Below, piece by piece: positions 1 through 9,653 of a stretch of 64,000 nt of DNA. Source of the stretch: Cinclus cinclus (Eukaryota; Chordata; Aves; Passeriformes; Cinclidae); the NCBI RefSeq assembly GCF_963662255.1, contig NW_026912192.1, forward strand, positions 496,001 through 560,000. The letters are read 5' to 3'. Made by a program: the position numbers and the translations under genes. Positions within the stretch are counted from its first letter, which is position 1. Every line of letters begins with the position of its first letter. The notes under the pieces were generated by a model. The model was not told where the DNA came from and did not search any database. It worked only from the letters and a program-made list of their open reading frames with translations.

Positions 1-96
1 CCGAGAGGCAGAGAGTACCTCGGCAGACGCAGTGCAGAGGGAAAGGACACAGTATCCGAGGGAGCGTGGCGCCGCTTAGGCGGGCAAAGCAGAAAG

Positions 97-110
97 GTGC
101 CGCCCGGCAC
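97..110. other. Short perfect dyad, 6-bp arms (one per monomer)
   Basis: GTGCCG and CGGCAC face each other across CC, giving a 14-base GC-only hairpin candidate. The neighbouring site 111 varies between T and G, but I saw no variant inside the dyad. No bound factor is known to me. Confidence 0.5.
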
Positions 111-158
111 TGGCTTTGACTCCCTGAGCTTCCTTGCTAGGACAGCAGCTGCCGAAAG

Positions 159-177
159 CTGGCAACTAGGCTGCCAG
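159..177. other. Short perfect dyad, 6-bp arms, 7-base loop (one per monomer)
   Basis: CTGGCA at 159-164 pairs with TGCCAG at 172-177. No variant in the arms was seen among the copies read. Function is unknown. Confidence 0.45.
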
Positions 178-470
178 AGTGCAGAATGTAGGCGGTCTGG
201 CACGCCTGCTTGCCGAAAGCCAGGATCAGCGAGACAGCGTGCTAGGCTCTGTTGCACAGCATCTTGGAGAACACGCACTTGAAGAATGCCGTCTCTGTTC
301 CGCAAAAGCTCTGCCACAGTGAAGCTGGAAGAAGCAGCCTGTGGCCACGGGCAGAGCTGGTCAACAGCTGCGCCTAACTTTCCCAAGCTGCGAGAGCATT
401 CTCAGCCGAGTTCTGCTTTGACAGAGCTATTGCTGAACTTTTGCAGTCCCGGAGGCTGCTGAAACCAAGG

Positions 471-510
471 CTGTGTTCTGCCTCTTCATTCTTGCCTTCC
501 TGTGCTCCAG
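471..510 (+). other. Pyrimidine tract ending in CAG (one per monomer)
   Basis: About 40 bases are dominated by T and C and end in CTCCAG at 505-510. TGCTGAAAC at 457-465 lies about 45 bases upstream of the AG. This resembles a branch point, polypyrimidine tract and 3' splice site on the plus strand. Site 504 toggles between G and T. There is no evidence of splicing; it could equally reflect strand-biased composition. Confidence 0.35.
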
Positions 511-562
511 CGAGAAGTGAAGCTCTGGCACGGCATTCAGCTTTGCCGCCTCTCTGCACGGA

Positions 563-588
563 AAGCACTAGACAGAACTAGTGTGCTT
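563..588. other. Imperfect dyad around ACTAG/CTAGT (one per monomer)
   Basis: CACTAG at 566-571 and CTAGTG at 578-583 form perfect 6-bp arms around ACAGAA. An alternative outer pairing, AAGCAC at 563-568 with GTGCTT at 583-588, extends the structure with a bulge. All copies inspected keep both arms. Confidence 0.45.
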
Positions 589-616
589 CGTGCATGCTCT
601 CTCCTCGCTTTTATGG

Positions 617-642
617 TCACTGCTCTGCTTTTTGCTTGGCAG
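617..642 (+). other. Second pyrimidine-rich stretch ending in CAG (one per monomer)
   Basis: A T/C-rich run with TTTTT at 629-633 ends in GGCAG at 638-642. It again resembles a 3' splice site on the plus strand. Nothing in the sequence shows that it is used. Confidence 0.3.
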
Positions 643-751
643 CGTTCCAAGGGTCCACGGCATACCTCTTGCACAGCGAGAGGTGGCCGGCGAGGAATAC
701 TTGCTGGCTTAAGTCGTTCCATGCTCCAGGCATTCATCAGAGCAACACCAT

Positions 752-768
752 GGGGGAAAAGAGGGGGG
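752..768 (+). other. G-run purine tract (one per monomer)
   Basis: In subfamily A, GGGGG (752-756) and GGGGGG (763-768) are joined by AAAAGA, an all-purine tract. Most B copies have C at site 753, which shortens the first run to GGG, while the six-G run stays intact. A two-tetrad quadruplex or a purine triplex strand is conceivable, but four separate G3 tracts are absent. Confidence 0.4.
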
Positions 769-804
769 AACATTGCAGGACAAATTTCTATGCTGGAACA
801 TGAT

Positions 805-817
805 TGTCTGCGAGACA
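805..817. other. Short perfect dyad, 5-bp arms, 3-base loop (one per monomer)
   Basis: TGTCT at 805-809 pairs with AGACA at 813-817 across GCG. It overlaps the 10-base word GCGAGACAGC (810-819), which also occurs at 229-238. Confidence 0.4.
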
Positions 818-908
818 GCTCTCCGCAGCGCTAGTATTTGGCCAGGCTGAAATCAGCGCCACGGGAAGCCAATCTGACAAGCGGAGTGCAACGAGCGCGG
901 CGATATGG

Positions 909-927
909 GGCCACTTGGCAGGTGGCC
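909..927. other. Short perfect dyad, 6-bp arms, 7-base loop (one per monomer)
   Basis: GGCCAC at 909-914 pairs with GTGGCC at 922-927. The loop contains variable site 918 (G, or A in monomers 24, 31, 35 and 39). In monomer 17 the last C of the right arm is T. Confidence 0.4.
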
Positions 928-1108
928 GAAGAAAGACGGCTGCCCCGCGAATGTGGTGCCAGAAAGCAAGTTTCAGCAGGGCGTTCCGGACGAGCTTAAT
1001 GTGTAGCCGCAGTTGTTCTAGGCGAGATTGTAGCCGAGAAGCTTTCCGTCTCCATTCACGAGACAAGAAAAGCAGAACGCAATGGTCTAGAGGGTTGAGA
1101 AGAAAAGT

Positions 1109-1124
1109 GCTCGTAGCGAGCTCG
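1109..1124. other. Overlapping dyads at GCTCGTAGCGAGCTCG (one per monomer)
   Basis: GCTCG and CGAGC pair across TAG (1109-1121), and the overlapping CGAGCTCG (1117-1124) is itself a perfect 8-base palindrome. The two structures are mutually exclusive. Confidence 0.4.
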
Positions 1125-1236
1125 TTGCGGCAGAAGCGAAAGCCAGGAGCAGCGTGCTCGGTGCGAGAAGTAGACGGCGCTTCGCCTCCTTGGGAAGGAA
1201 ATGGCGTCTGGGCACGAACGGCAGCCAGCGAAGCTT

Positions 1237-1256
1237 CAGAACAGCAGGCTGTTCTG
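1237..1256. other. Longest perfect dyad in the monomer, 9-bp arms
   Basis: CAGAACAGC (1237-1245) and GCTGTTCTG (1248-1256) are perfect inverted copies across AG. I saw no substitution inside this 20-base element in the copies read. The half-sites resemble steroid-receptor half-sites but are 6 bases apart instead of 3, so I do not call it one. It could act as a hairpin or as a protein-binding dyad. Confidence 0.55.
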
Positions 1257-1272
1257 CTCAGCGTACGAGCCT

Positions 1273-1281
1273 GAAGTGAGT
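1273..1281 (+). other. 5' splice-site-like motif GAA/GTGAGT (one per monomer)
   Basis: GAAGTGAGT matches the intron side of a U2-type donor fully and lacks only the usual G at the last exon base. It lies 765 bases after the first CAG (510) and 633 after the second (642). With the acceptor-like tracts it could define repeated exons if the array were transcribed on the plus strand. This is only a motif match. Confidence 0.3.
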
Positions 1282-1312
1282 GGCAAGGGCTAAGGGGACA
1301 GTTCCAAGGCAT

Positions 1313-1328
1313 CTAGCTTTCCTGCTAG
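1313..1328. other. Hairpin CTAGC-loop-GCTAG (one per monomer)
   Basis: CTAGC at 1313-1317 pairs with GCTAG at 1324-1328 across a six-base loop. The loop is TTTCCT in most copies and TTTTTT in monomers 14 and 45. The arms do not vary in the copies read. Confidence 0.45.
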
Positions 1329-1379
1329 CAATGCCATTTCTACCCTGCTGTGGAAAACATTGTCCTTTGCCCTTCTGCT

Positions 1380-2758
1380 CCGAGAGGCAGAGAGTACCTC
1401 GCCAGACGCAGTGCAGAGGGAAAGGACACAGTATCCGAGGGAGCGTGGCGCCGCTTAGGCGGGCAAAGCAGAAAGGTGCCGCCCGGCACGGGCTTTGACT
1501 CCCTGAGCTTCCTTGCTAGGACAGCAGCTGCCGAAAGCTGGCAACTAGGCTGCCAGAGTGCAGAATGTAGGCGGTCTGGCACGCCTGCTTGCCGAAAGCC
1601 AGGATCAGCGAGACAGCGTGCTAGGCTCTGTTGCACAGCATCTTGGAGAACACGCACTTGAAGAATGCCGTCTCTGTTCCGCAAAAGCTCTGCCACAGTG
1701 AAGGTGGAAGAAGCAGCCTGTGGCCACGGGCAGAGCTGGTCAACAGCTGCGCCTAACTTTCCCAAGCTGCGAGAGCATTCTCAGCCGAGTTCTGCTTTGA
1801 CAGAGCTATTGCTGAACTTTTGCAGTCCCGGAGGCTGCTGAAACCAAGGCTGTGTTCTGCCTCTTCATTCTTGCCTTCCTGTGCTCCAGCGAGAAGTGAA
1901 GCTCTGGCACGGCATTCAGCTTTGCCGCCTCTCTGCACGGAAAGCACTAGACAGAACTAGTGTGCTTCGTGCATGCTCTCTCCTCGCTTTTATGGTCACT
2001 GCTCTGCTTTTTGCTTGGCAGCGTTCCAAGGGTCCACGGCATACCTCTTGCACAGCGAGAGGTGGCCGGCGAGGAATACTTGCTGGCTTAAGTCGTTCCA
2101 TGCTCCAGGCATTCATCAGAGCAACACCATGGGGGAAAAGAGGGGGGAACATTGCAGGACAAATTTCTATGCTGGAACATGATTGTCTGCGAGACAGCTC
2201 TCCGCAGCGCTAGTATTTGGCCAGGCTGAAATCAGCGCCACGGGAAGCCAATCTGACAAGCGGAGTGCAACGAGCGCGGCGATATGGGGCCACTTGGCAG
2301 GTGGCCGAAGAAAGACGGCTGCCCCGCGAATGTGGTGCCAGAAGGCAATTTTCAGCAGGGCGTTCCGGGCGAGCTTAATGTGTAGCCGCAGTTGTTCTAG
2401 GCGAGATTGTAGCCGAGAAGCTTTCCGTCTCCATTCACGAGACAAGAAAAGCAGAACGCAATGGTCTAGAGGGTTGAGAAGAAAAGTGCTCGTAGCGAGC
2501 TCGTTGCGGCAGAAGCGAAAGCCAGGAGCAGCGTGCTCGCTGCGAGAAGTAGACGGCGCTTCGCCTCCTTGGGAAGGAAATCGCGTCTGGGCACGAACGG
2601 CAGCCAGCGAAGCTTCAGAACAGCAGGCTGTTCTGCTCAGCGTACGAGCCTGAAGTGAGTGGCAAGGGCTAAGGGGACAGTTCCAAGGCATCTAGCTTTC
2701 CTGCTAGCAATGCCATTTCTACCCTGCTGTGGAAAACATTGTCCTTTGCCCTTCTGCT
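1380..2758 (+). repeat. Monomer 2 (A)
   Basis: Diagnostic states are T at 16, C at 23, A at 51, G at 111, G at 325, T at 970 (GGCAATTTTC), G at 990 and C at 1203 (AAATCGCG). Confidence 0.95.
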
Positions 2759-4137
2759 CCGAGAGGCAGAGAGCACCTCGCCAGACGCAGTGCAGAGGGA
2801 AAGGACACCGTATCCGAGGGAGCGTGGCGCCGCTTAGGCGGGCAAAGCAGAAAGGTGCCGCCCGGCACGGGCTTTGACTCCCTGAGCTTCCTTGCTAGGA
2901 CAGCAGCTGCCGAAAGCTGGCAACTAGGCTGCCAGAGTGCAGAATGTAGGCGGTCTGGCACGCCTGCTTGCCGAAAGCCAGGATCAGCGAGACAGCGTGC
3001 TAGGCTCTGTTGCACAGCATCTTGGAGAACACGCACTTGAAGAATGCCGTCTCTGTTCCGCAAAAGCTCTGCCACAGTGAAGCTGGAAGAAGCAGCCTGT
3101 GGCCACGGGCAGAGCTGGTCAACAGCTGCGCCTAACTTTCCCAAGCTGCGAGAGCATTCTCAGCCGAGTTCTGCTTTGACAGAGCTATTGCTGAACTTTT
3201 GCGGTCCCGGAGGCTGCTGAAACCAAGGCTGTGTTCTGCCTCTTCATTCTTGCCTTCCTGTGCTCCAGCGAGAAGTGAAGCTCTGGCACGGCATTCAGCT
3301 TTGCCGCCTCTCTGCACGGAAAGCACTAGACAGAACTAGTGTGCTTCGTGCATGCTCTCTCCTCGCTTTTATGGTCACTGCTCTGCTTTTTGCTTGGCAG
3401 CGTTCCAAGGGTCCACGGCATACCTCTTGCACAGCAAGAGGTGGCCGGCGAGGAATACTTGCTGGCTTAAGTCGTTCCATGCTCCAGGCATTCATCAGAG
3501 CAACACCATGGGGGAAAAGAGGGGGGAACATTGCAGGACAAATTTCTATGCTGGAACATGATTGTCTGCGAGACAGCTCTCCGCAGCGCTAGTATTTGGC
3601 CAGGCTGAAATCAGCGCCACGGGAAGCCAATCTGACAAGCGGAGTGCAACGAGCGCGGCGATATGGGGCCACTTGGCAGGTGGCCGAAGAAAGACGGCTG
3701 CCCCGCGAATGTGGTGCCAGAAAGCAAGTTTCAGCAGGGCGTTCCGGACGAGCTTAATGTGTAGCCGCAGTTGTTCTAGGCGAGATTGTAGCCGAGAAGC
3801 TTTCCGTCTCCATTCACGAGACAAGAAAAGCAGAACGCAATGGTCTAGAGGGTTGAGAAGAAAAGTGCTCGTAGCGAGCTCGTTGCGGCAGAAGCGAAAG
3901 CCAGGAGCAGCGTGCTCGCTGCGAGAAGTAGACGGCGCTTCGCCTCCTTGGGAAGGAAATGGCGTCTGGGCACGAACGGCAGCCAGCGAAGCTTCAGAAC
4001 AGCAGGCTGTTCTGCTCAGCGTACGAGCCTGAAGTGAGTGGCAAGGGCTAAGGGGACAGTTCCAAGGCATCTAGCTTTCCTGCTAGCAATGCCATTTCTA
4101 CCCTGCTGTGGAAAACATTGTCCTTTGCCCTTCTGCT
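2759..4137 (+). repeat. Monomer 3 (A)
   Basis: Diagnostic states are C at 16, C at 51, G at 111, C at 325, G at 445, G at 970, A at 990 and G at 1203. A at site 678 (CACAGCAAGAGG, base 3436) is private to this copy. Confidence 0.95.
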
Positions 4138-5516
4138 CCGAGAGGCAGAGAGTACCTCGCCAGACGCAGTGCAGAGGGAAAGGACACAGTATCCGAGGGA
4201 GCGTGGCGCCGCTTAGGCGGGCAAAGCAGAAAGGTGCCGCCCGGCACTGGCTTTGACTCCCTGAGCTTCCTTGCTAGGACAGCAGCTGCCGAAAGCTGGC
4301 AACTAGGCTGCCAGAGTGCAGAATGTAGGCGGTCTGGCACGCCTGCTTGCCGAAAGCCAGGATCAGCGAGACAGCGTGCTAGGCTCTGTTGCACAGCATC
4401 TTGGAGAACACGCACTTGAAGAATGCCGTCTCTGTTCCGCAAAAGCTCTGCCACAGTGAAGGTGGAAGAAGCAGCCTGTGGCCACGGGCAGAGCTGGTCA
4501 ACAGCTGCGCCTAACTTTCCCAAGCTGCGAGAGCATTCTCAGCCGAGTTCTGCTTTGACAGAGCTATTGCTGAACTTTTGCAGTCCCGGAGGCTGCTGAA
4601 ACCAAGGCTGTGTTCTGCCTCTTCATTCTTGCCTTCCTGTGCTCCAGCGAGAAGTGAAGCTCTGGCACGGCATTCAGCTTTGCCGCCTCTCTGCACGGAA
4701 AGCACTAGACAGAACTAGTGTGCTTCGTGCATGCTCTCTCCTCGCTTTTATGGTCACTGCTCTGCTTTTTGCTTGGCAGCGTTCCAAGGGTCCACGGCAT
4801 ACCTCTTGCACAGCGAGAGGTGGCCGGCGAGGAATACTTGCTGGCTTAAGTCGTTCCATGCTCCAGGCATTCATCAGAGCAACACCATGGGGGAAAAGAG
4901 GGGGGAACATTGCAGGACAAATTTCTATGCTGGAACATGATTGTCTGCGAGACAGCTCTCCGCAGCGCTAGTATTTGGCCAGGCTGAAATCAGCGCCACG
5001 GGAAGCCAATCTGACAAGCGGAGTGCAACGAGCGCGGCGATATGGGGCCACTTGGCAGGTGGCCGAAGAAAGACGGCTGCCCCGCGAATGTGGTGCCAGA
5101 AGGCAATTTTCAGCAGGGCGTTCCGGGCGAGCTTAATGTGTAGCCGCAGTTGTTCTAGGCGAGATTGTAGCCGAGAAGCTTTCCGTCTCCATTCACGAGA
5201 CAAGAAAAGCAGAACGCAATGGTCTAGAGGGTTGAGAAGAAAAGTGCTCGTAGCGAGCTCGTTGCGGCAGAAGCGAAAGCCAGGAGCAGCGTGCTCGCTG
5301 CGAGAAGTAGACGGCGCTTCGCCTCCTTGGGAAGGAAATCGCGTCTGGGCACGAACGGCAGCCAGCGAAGCTTCAGAACAGCAGGCTGTTCTGCTCAGCG
5401 TACGAGCCTGAAGTGAGTGGCAAGGGCTAAGGGGACAGTTCCAAGGCATCTAGCTTTCCTGCTAGCAATGCCATTTCTACCCTGCTGTGGAAAACATTGT
5501 CCTTTGCCCTTCTGCT
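4138..5516 (+). repeat. Monomer 4 (A)
   Basis: Diagnostic states are T at 16, A at 51, T at 111, G at 325, A at 445, T at 970, G at 990 and C at 1203, so its second half resembles monomer 2. Confidence 0.95.
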
Positions 5517-6895
5517 CCGAGAGGCAGAGAGTACCTCGCCAGACGCAGTGCAGAGGGAAAGGACACCGTATCCGAGGGAGCGTGGCGCCGCTTAGGCGGG
5601 CAAAGCAGAAAGGTGCCGCCCGGCACGGGCTTTGACTCCCTGAGCTTCCTTGCTAGGACAGCAGCTGCCGAAAGCTGGCAACTAGGCTGCCAGAGTGCAG
5701 AATGTAGGCGGTCTGGCACGCCTGCTTGCCGAAAGCCAGGATCAGCGAGACAGCGTGCTAGGCTCTGTTGCACAGCATCTTGGAGAACACGCACTTGAAG
5801 AATGCCGTCTCTGTTCCGCAAAAGCTCTGCCACAGTGAAGGTGGAAGAAGCAGCCTGTGGCCACGGGCAGAGCTGGTCAACAGCTGCGCCTAACTTTCCC
5901 AAGCTGCGAGAGCATTCTCAGCCGAGTTCTGCTTTGACAGAGCTATTGCTGAACTTTTGCAGTCCCGGAGGCTGCTGAAACCAAGGCTGTGTTCTGCCTC
6001 TTCATTCTTGCCTTCCTGTGCTCCAGCGAGAAGTGAAGCTCTGGCACGGCATTCAGCTTTGCCGCCTCTCTGCACGGAAAGCACTAGACAGAACTAGTGT
6101 GCTTCGTGCATGCTCTCTCCTCGCTTTTATGGTCACTGCTCTGCTTTTTGCTTGGCAGCGTTCCAAGGGTCCACGGCATACCTCTTGCACAGCGAGAGGT
6201 GGCCGGCGAGGAATACTTGCTGGCTTAAGTCGTTCCATGCTCCAGGCATTCATCAGAGCAACACCATGGGGGAAAAGAGGGGGGAACATTGCAGGACAAA
6301 TTTCTATGCTGGAACATGATTGTCTGCGAGACAGCTCTCCGCAGCGCTAGTATTTGGCCAGGCTGAAATCAGCGCCACGGGAAGCCAATCTGACAAGCGG
6401 AGTGCAACGAGCGCGGCGATATGGGGCCACTTGGCAGGTGGCCGAAGAAAGACGGCTGCCCCGCGAATGTGGTGCCAGAAGGCAATTTTCAGCAGGGCGT
6501 TCCGGACGAGCTTAATGTGTAGCCGCAGTTGTTCTAGGCGAGATTGTAGCCGAGAAGCTTTCCGTCTCCATTCACGAGACAAGAAAAGCAGAACGCAATG
6601 GTCTAGAGGGTTGAGAAGAAAAGTGCTCGTAGCGAGCTCGTTGCGGCAGAAGCGAAAGCCAGGAGCAGCGTGCTCGCTGCGAGAAGTAGACGGCGCTTCG
6701 CCTCCTTGGGAAGGAAATGGCGTCTGGGCACGAACGGCAGCCAGCGAAGCTTCAGAACAGCAGGCTGTTCTGCTCAGCGTACGAGCCTGAAGTGAGTGGC
6801 AAGGGCTAAGGGGACAGTTCCAAGGCATCTAGCTTTCCTGCTAGCAATGCCATTTCTACCCTGCTGTGGAAAACATTGTCCTTTGCCCTTCTGCT
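5517..6895 (+). repeat. Monomer 5 (A)
   Basis: Diagnostic states are T at 16, C at 51, G at 111, G at 325, A at 445, T at 970, A at 990 and G at 1203. The pairing of T at 970 with A at 990 is recombinant relative to monomers 1-4. Confidence 0.95.
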
Positions 6896-8274
6896 CCGAG
6901 AGGCAGAGAGTACCTCGCCAGACGCAGTGCAGAGGGAAAGGACACAGTATCCGAGGGAGCGTGGCGCCGCTTAGGCGGGCAAAGCAGAAAGGTGCCGCCC
7001 GGCACGGGCTTTGACTCCCTGAGCTTCCTTGCTAGGACAGCAGCTGCCGAAAGCTGGCAACTAGGCTGCCAGAGTGCAGAATGTAGGCGGTCTGGCACGC
7101 CTGCTTGCCGAAAGCCAGGATCAGCGAGACAGCGTGCTAGGCTCTGTTGCACAGCATCTTGGAGAACACGCACTTGAAGAATGCCGTCTCTGTTCCGCAA
7201 AAGCTCTGCCACAGTGAAGCTGGAAGAAGCAGCCTGTGGCCACGGGCAGAGCTGGTCAACAGCTGCGCCTAACTTTCCCAAGCTGCGAGAGCATTCTCAG
7301 CCGAGTTCTGCTTTGACAGAGCTATTGCTGAACTTTTGCAGTCCCGGAGGCTGATGAAACCAAGGCTGTGTTCTGCCTCTTCATTCTTGCCTTCCTGTGC
7401 TCCAGCGAGAAGTGAAGCTCTGGCACGGCATTCAGCTTTGCCGCCTCTCTGCACGGAAAGCACTAGACAGAACTAGTGTGCTTCGTGCATGCTCTCTCCT
7501 CGCTTTTATGGTCACTGCTCTGCTTTTTGCTTGGCAGCGTTCCAAGGGTCCACGGCATACCTCTTGCACAGCGAGAGGTGGCCGGCGAGGAATACTTGCT
7601 GGCTTAAGTCGTTCCATGCTCCAGGCATTCATCAGAGCAACACCATGGGGGAAAAGAGGGGGGAACATTGCAGGACAAATTTCTATGCTGGAACATGATT
7701 GTCTGCGAGACAGCTCTCCGCAGCGCTAGTATTTGGCCAGGCTGAAATCAGCGCCACGGGAAGCCAATCTGACAAGCGGAGTGCAACGAGCGCGGCGATA
7801 TGGGGCCACTTGGCAGGTGGCCGAAGAAAGACGGCTGCCCCGCGAATGTGGTGCCAGAAGGCAATTTTCAGCAGGGCGTTCCGGGCGAGCTTAATGTGTA
7901 GCCGCAGTTGTTCTAGGCGAGATTGTAGCCGAGAAGCTTTCCGTCTCCATTCACGAGACAAGAAAAGCAGAACGCAATGGTCTAGAGGGTTGAGAAGAAA
8001 AGTGCTCGTAGCGAGCTCGTTGCGGCAGAAGCGAAAGCCAGGAGCAGCGTGCTCGCTGCGAGAAGTAGACGGCGCTTCGCCTCCTTGGGAAGGAAATGGC
8101 GTCTGGGCACGAACGGCAGCCAGCGAAGCTTCAGAACAGCAGGCTGTTCTGCTCAGCGTACGAGCCTGAAGTGAGTGGCAAGGGCTAAGGGGACAGTTCC
8201 AAGGCATCTAGCTTTCCTGCTAGCAATGCCATTTCTACCCTGCTGTGGAAAACATTGTCCTTTGCCCTTCTGCT
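6896..8274 (+). repeat. Monomer 6 (A)
   Basis: Diagnostic states are T at 16, A at 51, G at 111, C at 325, A at 445, T at 970, G at 990 and G at 1203. A at site 459 (GGCTGATGAAAC, base 7354) is private. Confidence 0.95.
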
Positions 8275-9653
8275 CCGAGAGGCAGAGAGCACCTCGGCAG
8301 ACGCAGTGCAGAGGGAAAGGACACAGTATCCGAGGGAGCGTGGCCCCGCTTAGGCGGGCAAAGCAGAAAGGTGCCGCCCGGCACTGGCTTTGACTCCCTG
8401 AGCTTCCTTGCTAGGACAGCAGCTGCCGAAAGCTGGCAACTAGGCTGCCAGAGTGCAGAATGTCGGCGGTCTGGCACGCCTGCTTGCCGAAAGCCAGGAT
8501 CAGCGAGACAGCGTGCTAGGCTCTGTTTCACAGCACCTTGGAGAACACGCGCTTGAAGAATGCCGTCTCTGTTCCGCAAAAGCTCTGCCACAGTGAAGCT
8601 GGAAGAAGCAGCCTGTGGCCACGGGCAGAGCTGGTCAACAGCTGCGCCTAACTTTCCCAAGCTGCGAGAGCATTCTCAGCCGAGTTCTGCTTTGACAGAG
8701 CTATTGCTGAACTTTTGCGGTCCCGGAGGCTGCTGAAACCAAGGCTGTGTTCTGCCTCTTCATTCTTGCCTTCCTGTGCTCCAGCGAGAAGTGAAGCTCT
8801 GGCACGGCATTCAGCTTTGCCGCCTCTCTGCACGGAAAGCACTAGACAGAACTAGTGTGCTTCGTGCATGCTCTCTCCTCGCTTTTATGGTCACTGCTCT
8901 GCTTTTTGCTTGGCAGCGTTCCAAGGGTCCACGGCATACCTCTTGCGCAGCGAGAGGTGGCCGGCGAGGAATACTTGCTGGCTTAAGTCGTTCCATGCTC
9001 CAGGCATTCATCAGAGCAACACCATGGGGGAAAAGAGGGGGGAACATTGCAGGACAAATTTCTATGCTGGAACATGATTGTCTGCGAGACAGCTCTCCGC
9101 AGCGCTAGTATTTGGCCAGGCTGAAATCAGCGCCACGGGAAGCCAATCTGACAAGCGGAGTGCAACGAGCGCGGCGATATGGGGCCACTTGGCAGGTGGC
9201 CGAAGAAAGACGGCTGCCCCGCGAATGTGGTGCCAGAAAGCAAGTTTCAGCAGGGCGTTCCGGACGAGCTTAATGTGTAGCCGCAGTTGTTCTAGGCGAG
9301 ATTGTAGCCGAGAAGCTTTCCGTCTCCATTCACGAGACAAGAAAAGCAGAACGCAATGGTCTAGAGGGTTGAGAAGAAAAGTGCTCGTAGCGAGCTCGTT
9401 GCGGCAGAAGCGAAAGCCAGGAGCAGCGTGCTCGCTGCGAGAAGTAGACGGCGCTTCGCCTCCTTGGGAAGGAAATGGCCTCTGGGCACGAACGGCAGCC
9501 AGCGAAGCTTCAGAACAGCAGGCTGTTCTGCTCAGCGTACGAGCCTGAAGTGAGTGGCAAGGGCTAAGGGGACAGTTCCAAGGCATCTAGCTTTCCTGCT
9601 AGCAATGCCATTTCTACCCTGCTGTGGAAAACATTGTCCTTTGCCCTTCTGCT
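8275..9653 (+). repeat. Monomer 7 (A with a B-like first quarter)
   Basis: The first 300 bases carry B-like states: C at 16, G at 23, C at 190 (GTCGGCGG), T at 254 and C at 262, followed by G at 277. The copy then returns to A states (C at 325, C at 382, G at 445, C at 727). Private C alleles lie at sites 71 and 1206, and site 673 is G, shared only with monomer 8. Confidence 0.95.

Larger units (their letters stand above)
1..1379 (+). repeat. Monomer 1 (A), numbering reference
   Basis: This is the reference copy for site numbers. It has T at 16, G at 23 (a B-like state), A at 51, T at 111, A at 190, C at 325, T at 906, G at 970, A at 990, G at 1161 and G at 1203. The copy is cut only by the window edge and seems to start in phase by chance. 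Confidence 0.95.

Noticed and set aside
71..85. Telomeric repeat
   Set aside because: TTAGGC occurs once per monomer by chance and is never in tandem.
640..660. tRNA-like internal promoter (B box) or SINE-derived origin
   Set aside because: GTTCAAAGG in B copies fits the B box except for the last base, but no A box at a suitable distance, no tRNA fold and no A-rich tail were found.
1137..1200. CENP-B box
   Set aside because: I searched both strands for the pattern with TTCG, A and CGGG at the required spacing. The nearest candidate, TTCGCCTCCTTGGG, lacks the central A and the CGGG.
1237..1256. Glucocorticoid or androgen response element
   Set aside because: The AGAACA and TGTTCT half-sites are 6 bases apart, whereas the known element requires 3.
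804..1274. Plus-strand 156-codon frame, and the other frames of about 60-140 codons repeated in each monomer
   Set aside because: The 156-codon frame starts at TTG, and several of the others begin at non-ATG codons. They overlap each other on both strands, match no family I know, and are shadows of repeated non-coding sequence.
788..1312. Minus-strand 174-codon frame as a protein-coding gene
   Set aside because: No recognisable domain, free amino-acid change between copies, and overlapping open frames on the opposite strand. Openness in every copy follows from their recent common origin.
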